Part shown: piece after piece, positions 1 through 5,140 of the stretch
How the letters are laid out: the number at the start of each line of letters is the position of its first letter
Position numbering within the stretch: the stretch's first letter is position 1
DNA from: an uncultured Peptococcaceae bacterium
GTDB lineage: Bacteria; Bacillota; Peptococcia; Peptococcales; Peptococcaceae
Direction of reading: 5' to 3'
Length of the DNA stretch: 9,533 bases
NCBI GenBank assembly: GCA_900553245.1
Contig: USCP01000059.1
Location: forward strand, 1-9,533
Notes under the pieces: model-generated
What the model saw: only the letters and a program-made list of their open reading frames with translations
Databases searched by the model: none
Told to the model about the DNA's origin: nothing
Position numbers and translations under genes: made by a program

Positions 1-1519
1 CGGCTTCACGCACATAGACAAAGCCACGGCTCACCAAATCCGGTCCTGCCACAACACGCTTGTTCTTGCGGTCGATGGTGACCACAACAATAAAAATCCC
101 ATCCTGAGAAAGCTGCTTGCGGTCGCGCAAGACAATGTTGCCGACATCGCCAATACCCAAGCCGTCGATTAGAACGCGGCCTGATGGCACCTTGCCAGCC
201 ACACTCACACGACTGCGAGTGGCCATAACCACACTGCCGTTTTCGGTAACAACAATGTTTTCGGATGGAATCCCCACTTCTTTTGCCAGCTTTGCATGGC
301 TAAGAAGCATGCGATATTCCCCGTGTACAGGCATAAAGGACTTTGGTTTCACGAGATTGAGCATCATCTTGAGCTCTTCGCGGGCGGCGTGCCCGGATAC
401 GTGCACACGTTGGTCGGTGTTATCGATGACGTTCGCACCGAGCTTGAAGAGCATGTCAATGACCTTACTAATGAGCTTTTCGTTGCCCGGAATTGGGCTT
501 GCAGAGAAAATAACCGTATCGCCGGGACCAATATGAACCTGACGATGTTCGCTCATCGCCATGCGAGAGAGCGCAGCCATTGGTTCGCCTTGGCTACCGG
601 TACAAAGAATAACAATTTGATTGTCCGGATATTGATTCATTTCATCCATTTCGATGATGGTATGCGGTGGCACCTTGAGATAACCGTATTCGCTGGACAC
701 GTTGATGGTGTTTAACATGCTGCGTCCGGTGATAACGACTTTACGCTTATTCTCGTAAGCCACATTCAATACCTGCTGCAAACGATGAACGTTGGATGCA
801 AATGTCGCAATAATAATACGTCCTTGAACATGAGGGAAAATAGATTCAAAGGTTGTACCAATATTAGACTCACTCATACTAAAGCCCGGACGCATGGCGT
901 TGGTGGAGTCGCTCATCATGAGCAATACCCCACGGGCACTGATTTCCGCAATGCGTTGGAAATCGGTGGTCACGCCGTCCACCGGCGTTTGGTCGAACTT
1001 AAAGTCCCCGGTGTGGAAAATGGTTCCCAATGGGGTATGCACAGCAATCGCGCTCGCATCCGGAATACTGTGACAGGTCTTAATCAGTTCAATCTCTAAA
1101 TGACCGATTCTAAAAGGTTCGCCGTGCTTTACTACAACCAAGCGCTGTTTACCGAGATTGCGTGCTTCCTTGAGCTTTGGTTCGAGCAGCCCAATGGTAA
1201 GGCGCGTGCCGTAAACCGGCACATGCAATTCTCTGAGCACATACGGAAGCCCACCAATGTGGTCTTCATGGCCGTGAGTCAAAACAATGCCTTTGACTTT
1301 CTCCTTGTTCGTAGTGAGGTAGGTGATATCTGGGATGACGCAGTCAACGCCCAGTAAATCTTCACTTGGAAAAGACATCCCTGCATCGATGACGATGATC
1401 TCATCTCTATATTCGATGGCTGTCATATTTTTCCCGATTTCTTCCAGTCCGCCCAATGGGATAATTTTGACGCCATCTTTTGGTTTTTGCTTAGAAATAA
1501 CAATTTCCTCCTTCTTCAT
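1..1519 (-). CDS. rnjA: Ribonuclease J (metallo-beta-lactamase/beta-CASP RNase), 3' end outside window
   Basis: RNase J is a cytoplasmic zinc-dependent enzyme with 5'-to-3' exonuclease and endonuclease activity, central to mRNA decay and rRNA maturation in Gram-positive bacteria. Read from the ATG at 1519, about 506 residues are present, so roughly the last 50 of a typical 550-560 are missing. The metallo-beta-lactamase signature THGHEDHIGG gives H82, H84, D86 and H87. Further metal ligands are H150 (TCHSIPD), D172 (HTGDFKFD) and H399 (PVHGEYRM). The beta-CASP part contains ATFASNVHRLQQV, CTGSQGEPMAALSRM and SPIPGNE; IVLRDRKQLSQDG follows near the edge. The start is uncertain: the ATG at 1519 has no ribosome binding site before it, while a strong AAGGAGG lies inside codons 3-5 with an in-frame ATT eight bases further on (see findings). 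The family call is near certain; rnjA rather than rnjB is inferred from overall likeness to J1. Confidence 0.95.
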   Translation of the reverse strand, partial: MKKEEIVISKQKPKDGVKIIPLGGLEEIGKNMTAIEYRDEIIVIDAGMSFPSEDLLGVDCVIPDITYLTTNKEKVKGIVLTHGHEDHIGGLPYVLRELHVPVYGTRLTIGLLEPKLKEARNLGKQRLVVVKHGEPFRIGHLEIELIKTCHSIPDASAIAVHTPLGTIFHTGDFKFDQTPVDGVTTDFQRIAEISARGVLLMMSDSTNAMRPGFSMSESNIGTTFESIFPHVQGRIIIATFASNVHRLQQVLNVAYENKRKVVITGRSMLNTINVSSEYGYLKVPPHTIIEMDEMNQYPDNQIVILCTGSQGEPMAALSRMAMSEHRQVHIGPGDTVIFSASPIPGNEKLISKVIDMLFKLGANVIDNTDQRVHVSGHAAREELKMMLNLVKPKSFMPVHGEYRMLLSHAKLAKEVGIPSENIVVTENGSVVMATRSRVSVAGKVPSGRVLIDGLGIGDVGNIVLRDRKQLSQDGIFIVVVTIDRKNKRVVAGPDLVSRGFVYVREA

Positions 1520-1555
1520 ATATTTGCCGATCCAATAGTATACTCAGCTTATTTT

Positions 1556-1584
1556 ATTATAGACAATTTCATCTTTCGATGCAA
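1556..1584 (-). promoter_or_regulatory. Probable promoter of the RNase J gene
   Basis: On the minus strand a perfect -10 box TATAAT (1561-1556) lies 17 bases from TTGCAT (1584-1579), a partial -35 match. The predicted start falls near 1549, giving a leader of about 30 bases before the ATG at 1519. A second possible pair, TTGTCT with an 18-base spacer and TATACT, lies slightly downstream and would give a leader of only about 11 bases before that ATG. The -35 box sits within an inverted repeat. Confidence 0.6.
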
Positions 1585-1600
1585 GTTAGCTTGCATCCGA
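1575..1600. repeat. Inverted repeat overlapping the RNase J -35 box
   Basis: GATGCAAG (1578-1585) and CTTGCATC (1590-1597) form a perfect 8-bp inverted repeat with a 4-base TTAG spacer. It extends to 11 bp by pairing flanking TCG with CGA if one base is bulged. The left arm covers the proposed -35 box, so the repeat could be an operator. If transcription starts upstream of it, it could instead form an RNA hairpin. Confidence 0.55.
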
Positions 1601-1672
1601 AGGCGCCCCACTGTCCATACGCATCTCTGTCAGAGCGCGTACTCAGAGAGTTTCTTTATGCTTGGTTACAAT

Positions 1673-1730
1673 TGTGTAAAACGCAAAAATTATCAAAAGT
1701 TGTGGATAAACATACGTACAACTTGGATAA
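1673..1730 (-). promoter_or_regulatory. Group of three DnaA-box-like 9-mers
   Basis: On the minus strand, 1709-1701 reads TTATCCACA, an exact match to the DnaA box consensus TTATNCACA. The same orientation also holds TTTTACACA (1681-1673, one mismatch) and TTATCCAAG (1730-1722, two mismatches). The first-base distances are 28 and 21 bp. The stretch is AT-rich and non-coding. No dnaA or dnaN gene is in view, so a chromosomal origin is not claimed. Confidence 0.35.
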
Positions 1731-1736
1731 AGCCAC

Positions 1737-1768
1737 AAAAAAAGACCACGTTCAAATCACGTGGTCTT
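1737..1768 (-). terminator. Intrinsic terminator of the DUF1002 gene
   Basis: Reading the minus strand, AAGACCACGT and ACGTGGTCTT form a perfect 10-bp stem with a 7-base loop, followed by a run of seven T (1743-1737). It begins about 10 bases after the stop codon at 1779-1781, where a rho-independent terminator is expected. It insulates the RNase J gene from the DUF1002 gene. Confidence 0.9.
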
Positions 1769-1778
1769 CAATAAACAA

Positions 1779-2912
1779 TTATTGAGCAGGTACCGGTGCG
1801 GCATTTTCAGTACCGGTGGATTGTCCGCCATCAACAGTTGGTTCCTGAACATCCGGTTGTTGTGGTTCAACCGGTGCCGGTTCAACGTTGGCACCGTCGT
1901 CTACAACATCACCGCTGTTATCTGCTGCATTGTCGTTTTGCTCTGGAACAGCCTCCGGTTCACTTTCAACTTGTTCATTGGTTTGTGGTTCGGTTGTTTG
2001 AACGTTTTCATTCACAGCACCGGATTCACTACCGCCGCCACCGAAAATGCTACGGAGCCAGTCGATGAAATCGTTGAACAAGGCTTGTACCTTCGCCAAG
2101 AAACCTTGACCCTCTTCGGTTTGTAAATAATCGCTGGCTTGGTTAACGAGGCTGGATACGTTGTTTGCAAGGGCATTCCAGTCAATGTCCAAGGCAGCAA
2201 GCTGCTTAATCATATCGAGAAGCTGTTGGTATTGTTCATCGGTCAAGGTGATACCGAGTTGCGCAAGCACTTGGTCGATGATGTCTCTCAAATCCGCTTC
2301 GGTTTTTGGATCCTGTTCGGCGATTTCTTGCTTAATGCCGTTAATAACTTCGTTGGCCTGCTTGTCACCGATGGCTTGACCAAGTTCGGCGTTGGTCACA
2401 AGCTCGCTGGTGGCTGCTTGTTTAACGTCTTCGTCAATCTTTTCACCGGTGGACACTTCGTAGGCCTTCATAATCCCGGTAAGAGCACCGGTGCCACTCA
2501 CTTCAATCGGTGCGGTTACTTGCACATCCGCATCATTGATGCCCGCCGTTAAGATGGCACTCTTATAGGCATCCGGCGTTACATAATTGATATTGTGGGT
2601 GGTAACGTTAACACCGCTGCCTTTGCTGGTGTAGGTAATCATCGCGCAAGAGTTGGTGCTGTTTCCGATTTGAGCTTCCGGTACCTTGCCGCTCAGGTAT
2701 TCACGTTCTTCTGAAATATCAACATCAATAATTTGCGCATTTTGCTTGGTTCCGAAATATTGTAATACTTCCTGACGTTGCTGTTGGTTCAAATTGGTCC
2801 CCAAGGTCACAATTTGATCCCCAACCGCTGCATCCGCCAATGCTGCCATTGGCGATGCCAACAACCCTAAAATTAAGGTTGCAGAAATCAATTTGTTCTT
2901 TAAGTGATTCAT
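1779..2912 (-). CDS. Secreted DUF1002-family protein with acidic Pro/Gln-rich tail
   Basis: A 377-residue exported protein of unknown function. The start is the ATG at 2912, which has GGAGG six bases upstream; an ATG six codons earlier has no such site. Residues 1-26 are a signal peptide: basic MNHLKNK, hydrophobic SATLILGLL, then SPMAALA with likely cleavage before D27. Residues 27 to about 265 match DUF1002 (the YpuA-like family of Bacillota), with NLNQQQRQEVLQYFG, EEREYLSGKVP, THNINYVT and the family hallmark APIEVSGTGALTGIMKAYE. From about residue 290 the protein turns into a Gly4 linker and some 85 residues rich in E, D, P, Q, N and V, with no hydrophobic segment or LPXTG sorting motif. 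The family's biochemical role is not established. The gene is monocistronic, with its own promoter and terminator. Confidence 0.88.
   Translation of the reverse strand: MNHLKNKLISATLILGLLASPMAALADAAVGDQIVTLGTNLNQQQRQEVLQYFGTKQNAQIIDVDISEEREYLSGKVPEAQIGNSTNSCAMITYTSKGSGVNVTTHNINYVTPDAYKSAILTAGINDADVQVTAPIEVSGTGALTGIMKAYEVSTGEKIDEDVKQAATSELVTNAELGQAIGDKQANEVINGIKQEIAEQDPKTEADLRDIIDQVLAQLGITLTDEQYQQLLDMIKQLAALDIDWNALANNVSSLVNQASDYLQTEEGQGFLAKVQALFNDFIDWLRSIFGGGGSESGAVNENVQTTEPQTNEQVESEPEAVPEQNDNAADNSGDVVDDGANVEPAPVEPQQPDVQEPTVDGGQSTGTENAAPVPAQ
2835..2854. repeat. Hairpin within the signal-peptide codons of the DUF1002 gene
   Basis: CGCCAATG (2835-2842) and CATTGGCG (2847-2854) are perfect 8-bp inverted arms around a 4-base loop, in the codons for the AALADA region at the signal-peptide end. 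It may be a chance result of Ala-rich coding or an mRNA structure near the 5' end. Confidence 0.4.
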
Positions 2913-2954
2913 AGTCGTCCTCCATGTCAACTTATAAGTCTTCTCGACACCGCT

Positions 2955-2963
2955 ACTATAGCA
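2955..2963 (-). promoter_or_regulatory. Extended -10 promoter of the DUF1002 gene
   Basis: On the minus strand TGC-TATAGT (2963-2955) is an extended -10 element, about 45 bases upstream of the start codon. No convincing -35 box lies at 16-18 bases, which is common for extended -10 promoters. The same TGCTATAGTA string forms the proposed pepV promoter at 5077-5086. Confidence 0.5.
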
Positions 2964-3003
2964 TAGCCACTCAAGAAAAACTTAATGATTTAATGACAAA
3001 ATT

Positions 3004-3549
3004 CTAAATTTTTTCTTTGATATGTGTGGGGATACGCGCAATAAACAAGGTCACCACAGCAAGTATGATGAGTTTGTCCAAATAGTCGGTTCCTATCTGT
3101 ACAATGAACGCACTCGCCACAAGTGGTAAATGCATCACACCGTACAAAAATTGCACAATGTAACTCGAAGCCGCCGAGGTAATCCCGCCAAAAACATAGG
3201 CACTGATGCATGCACTCACAATTGAGCACGGCAAAGAGACCACCAAGTTTTTTAGCAGCAGCGGCGTCTTTTCAAAGCGCGCACTGCGAAGCAAACTTGC
3301 AAACACTGCCGCGACAATCCCGTTTGGAATAAACGGTAAGGCAAACGGGTCGAATACCGCATTGGTCAGGCTTGACAAGAGCGCACAGGATACCCCGTAA
3401 ACCGGTCCGCAAAACAACGATACAAAGACAGTTCCCACAGTGTCCATATAAATCGGTAAATGCATGATCATCGCCAAAAAGCTACCAATCATATTCAAAC
3501 ACACACCCAGGGCAGCAAAAACAAGAGGGGTGGTTTTTCGCTTACTCAT
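3004..3549 (-). CDS. ECF transporter S component, probable queuosine-precursor uptake
   Basis: A 181-residue integral membrane protein of about six hydrophobic segments, the size and build of the substrate-binding S component of energy-coupling-factor vitamin transporters. LPIYMDTVGTVFVSLFCGPVYG (in part, residues 31-52) followed by LLSSLTNAVFDP and ALPFIPNG resembles the Leu-Pro-x-Tyr-x-Asp-Thr-x-Gly-Thr pattern of one S-component group. The start at 3549 has GGGGGTG six bases upstream, matching the anti-Shine-Dalgarno with one G-U pair; upstream extensions to 3564 or 3669 run through leader structure and are not favoured. No ATPase or EcfT gene is in the window, so it presumably shares a module encoded elsewhere. 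A preQ1-I riboswitch precedes the gene, which points to preQ1, queuine or queuosine as ligand, the role proposed for the QueT and QrtT families. It does not look like classical QueT; QrtT-like is an inference. Confidence 0.8.
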   Translation of the reverse strand: MSKRKTTPLVFAALGVCLNMIGSFLAMIMHLPIYMDTVGTVFVSLFCGPVYGVSCALLSSLTNAVFDPFALPFIPNGIVAAVFASLLRSARFEKTPLLLKNLVVSLPCSIVSACISAYVFGGITSAASSYIVQFLYGVMHLPLVASAFIVQIGTDYLDKLIILAVVTLFIARIPTHIKEKI

Positions 3550-3584
3550 ACCGCGCACCCCCATAAAAATTGTGGTAGAAGCAT
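3546..3584 (-). CDS. Possible 12-codon leader peptide coupled to the S component
   Basis: An ATG at 3584 is preceded, seven bases upstream, by a full AAGGAGG (3598-3592). It opens a 12-codon frame, MLLPQFLWGCAV, whose TGA stop overlaps the S-component ATG in an ATGA arrangement. This is the best ribosome binding site in the leader, and it serves this short frame rather than the transporter. It could couple translation of the transporter to the short frame. Alternatively, a frameshift in the nearby T5/G5 runs (3560-3570) could hide a longer transporter N-terminus. No homolog is recognised. Confidence 0.45.
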   Translation of the reverse strand: MLLPQFLWGCAV

Positions 3585-3606
3585 ACCTATTCCTCCTTAC
3601 GCTTGC

Positions 3607-3669
3607 TTGTATCACACAAACAGGCAGCCGCACCGAGGTGCAGCCGCCTGCCAATGTCACTTCATACAA
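3607..3669 (-). promoter_or_regulatory. GC-rich hairpin, candidate riboswitch expression platform
   Basis: Downstream of the aptamer, CAGGC-GGCU-GCAC pairs with GUGC-GGCU-GCCUG around a CUCG loop (3650-3621), giving 13 bp including two G-U pairs. An outer 6-bp TTGTAT/ATACAA pairing (3669-3664 with 3612-3607) could close a larger structure. The stem is followed by UUUGUGUGAU, a poor U-tract, so it is either a weak intrinsic terminator or a structure affecting translation. The arrangement between aptamer and gene suggests the regulatory output, but no explicit antiterminator pairing was found. Confidence 0.5.
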
Positions 3670-3678
3670 ACAACGTCT

Positions 3679-3712
3679 TTAGTTTTTTATACTGGGAAGA
3701 TTTCGAACCAGT
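3679..3712 (-). promoter_or_regulatory. PreQ1 class I riboswitch aptamer
   Basis: The aptamer senses 7-aminomethyl-7-deazaguanine, a queuosine precursor. Reading the minus strand from 3712, ACTGG is followed by TTC, a variable loop, CCCAGT and the A-rich tail ATAAAAAACTAA. This matches the B. subtilis queC aptamer at the same 34-base length: P1 is ACUGG/CCAGU, and the bases that contact the ligand (U6, C17 and A30 in queC numbering) are all present. The P1 strands differ from queC but stay complementary, which supports a folded RNA. One oddity is that loop bases 9-11 read GAA, where queC has UAG to pair with the CUA of the tail, so the pseudoknot would have to form differently or be weak. It lies eight bases past the stop of the AI-2E-family gene and 129 bases before the S-component start. 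Confidence 0.88.
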
Positions 3713-3718
3713 GTTATT

Positions 3719-3747
3719 ATTATAATCTTATTTCTTCTTTTAATCCA
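3719..3747 (-). promoter_or_regulatory. Possible promoter for the riboswitch transcript
   Basis: A perfect TATAAT (3724-3719) overlaps the TTA-TAA end of the AI-2E-family gene. The predicted start, about seven bases on, coincides with the first base of the aptamer at 3712. The -35 match (TGGATT, 3747-3742, 17-base spacer) is weak. The alternative is read-through from the upstream gene, since no terminator separates the two. Confidence 0.4.
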
Positions 3748-4925
3748 TACTGAATCATCTCATCATTCGGCGAGATGTTATTTTTTTGCAAGCGACGTTC
3801 TACCAATTCCGCAAAGAGGAAGTAAATGATGGCACAAAGCGGTACAAAGAGCATCATCCCAATGAGCCCCATCAACGCACCCCCAATAGTAATGGCGAAA
3901 AGGGTCCACATTGCAGGAAGCCCTACAGAGCTCCCGACCACCTTTGGATAGATGAAATTGCCTTCAATTTGCTGCAACACAATCAAGAAAATCACAAAGG
4001 TCAAGGCCTTGATTGGACTCACAGTAAAGATTAACAAGGCGCCTATCGCCCCACCGAAGAATGCCCCGAAAATCGGAATCAAGGCACAGAAACCGGTAAG
4101 TACCCCAATCATGCCGGCATAAGGCAAACGGAATATAATCATCCCGATGGTACACAAGGTGCCCAAAATCACCGCTTCGGTGAGCTGACCGGTGATAAAG
4201 CTGTACATCTTAGAGAAGCTCACTTGCGCCGCATGCACCAAATAAGCCGCGTGAATCTTATTGAAGAAGGCAAAGCAAATTTTTCTTGCTTGTACTGCCA
4301 ATTTTTCCTTGCTCCCAAGAATATAGATGCCAAAGACCAAGGCAACAAAGAAATTGATCACACCGGAAGCTACAGAGGAAACAAGGCCAACGGTGGACAT
4401 AAAGGCAGAGCTCAAAATCGAATGCGCAGTCACCTGATCGTTAAACCAGCTCATGGTGTATTGCTCTAAGGTTGCCGGAGAAATACTTTCTATCTGCTTA
4501 ATAAAGTTCGCAATGGCCTCGCTGTCTTTCTCATACTCACTCAGGAAATTGGTCAAGTAATCAACGTATCCCGGAATGGTAGATACAAGCAATGAGATGG
4601 ATTCTATCAACTGTGGCACCACAATACGTACCACAATCCCTAATGCCACCCATACCAACAACAAGGACAAGAGAACAGATAAGCCACGTTCAATTTTTTT
4701 GAATTTCGGGTGCTTGACGTGATTAAACACATGATGCTCAAAGAATCGCAATGGCACATTGAGCACAAAGGCAATCACCGCGCCCATCAAAAAGGGCTTG
4801 ATTAGGACAATGCTTTTTTTAACAAAGTCCAACATGGTGTCCATATTAAAAACAGAATAGATAATCAACGCAACCGCAAAAATAAACAGCAGCACGCGTG
4901 GAATAGATAGTCTCGGTTGTTCCAT
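3720..4925 (-). CDS. AI-2E family (YtvI/PerM-like) membrane transport protein
   Basis: A 401-residue polytopic inner-membrane protein of the AI-2E transporter family (PF01594). It has two N-terminal hydrophobic segments (about residues 10-28 and 38-57) and a third at 80-103. A soluble segment (about 104-175) contains STIPGYVDYLTNFLSEYE, and a C-terminal bundle of further membrane helices follows from 178. The strongest family signature is QQIEGNFIYPKVVG followed by SSVGLPAMW (residues 318-340). Some members export autoinducer-2, while others are sodium/proton antiporters or have unknown substrates, so the substrate cannot be given. The start at 4925 has GGGAG seven bases upstream. The gene diverges from pepV and has its own promoter. 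It may be cotranscribed with the S component, but the intervening riboswitch and TATAAT argue for separate control. Confidence 0.9.
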   Translation of the reverse strand: MEQPRLSIPRVLLFIFAVALIIYSVFNMDTMLDFVKKSIVLIKPFLMGAVIAFVLNVPLRFFEHHVFNHVKHPKFKKIERGLSVLLSLLLVWVALGIVVRIVVPQLIESISLLVSTIPGYVDYLTNFLSEYEKDSEAIANFIKQIESISPATLEQYTMSWFNDQVTAHSILSSAFMSTVGLVSSVASGVINFFVALVFGIYILGSKEKLAVQARKICFAFFNKIHAAYLVHAAQVSFSKMYSFITGQLTEAVILGTLCTIGMIIFRLPYAGMIGVLTGFCALIPIFGAFFGGAIGALLIFTVSPIKALTFVIFLIVLQQIEGNFIYPKVVGSSVGLPAMWTLFAITIGGALMGLIGMMLFVPLCAIIYFLFAELVERRLQKNNISPNDEMIQYGLKEEIRL

Positions 4926-4971
4926 GTGTCATCTCCCTTACTTAAATGCCGTTCTGTTTTACCATCCAAAC

Positions 4972-5000
4972 ATTATAGAGGTTTTTGTGGCATTTGAAAA
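4972..5000 (-). promoter_or_regulatory. Promoter of the AI-2E family gene
   Basis: On the minus strand, TTTTCA (5000-4995) and a perfect TATAAT (4977-4972) are separated by 17 bases, about 47 bases upstream of the start codon. Its -35 box is overlapped by an inverted repeat, TTTGAA-7-TTCAAA (4993-5011), which may be an operator. Confidence 0.65.
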
Positions 5001-5055
5001 CAACCTTCAAACATTCTTCACCAAACCTACATTATTGACATCTGACGGCGAATAC

Positions 5056-5085
5056 TCGACATTTTTTTCTATTATTTGCTATAGT
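5056..5085 (+). promoter_or_regulatory. Extended -10 promoter of pepV
   Basis: TCGACA (5056-5061), an 18-base T-rich spacer and TATAGT (5080-5085) preceded by TGC form an extended -10 promoter. The predicted start near 5092 leaves a leader of about 50 bases. A perfect TTGACA at 5035-5040 has no good -10 box at the right distance. Confidence 0.6.
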
Positions 5086-5140
5086 AATAAGAGAGAAATT
5101 TTTCCCGCCTCATAGGGAATGGAAATAGGAGTGATTGAAG

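Noticed and set aside
117..1357. Several plus-strand open frames of 85-139 codons (e.g. 117-536, 296-715, 785-1099)
   Set aside because: They lie antisense to the clearly recognisable RNase J gene, lack ribosome sites and show no recognisable domain.
1673..1730. Chromosomal replication origin
   Set aside because: Only three boxes, two imperfect, with no AT-rich unwinding repeats seen and no dnaA, dnaN or gyrase genes nearby.
1579..1785. Plus-strand open frame of 68 codons in the intergenic region
   Set aside because: No ribosome binding site; it spans an inverted repeat, DnaA-like sites and the DUF1002 terminator.
2139..2552. Plus-strand open frame of 137 codons
   Set aside because: Antisense to the DUF1002 domain, with no ribosome site and no family resemblance.
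3550..3669. N-terminal extension of the S component to 3669
   Set aside because: It would be translated through the GC hairpin and leader and adds a non-hydrophobic 40-residue stretch unlike S components. The ATG at 3549 has its own ribosome site.
5035..5040. Perfect TTGACA as the pepV -35 box
   Set aside because: The hexamer 17 bases on (GACATT) is not a credible -10. The extended -10 at 5080-5085 fits better.
5135..5140. TTG start for pepV at 5135
   Set aside because: Only three bases from AGGAG; the ATG at 5141 has normal spacing and gives the usual PepV N-terminus.
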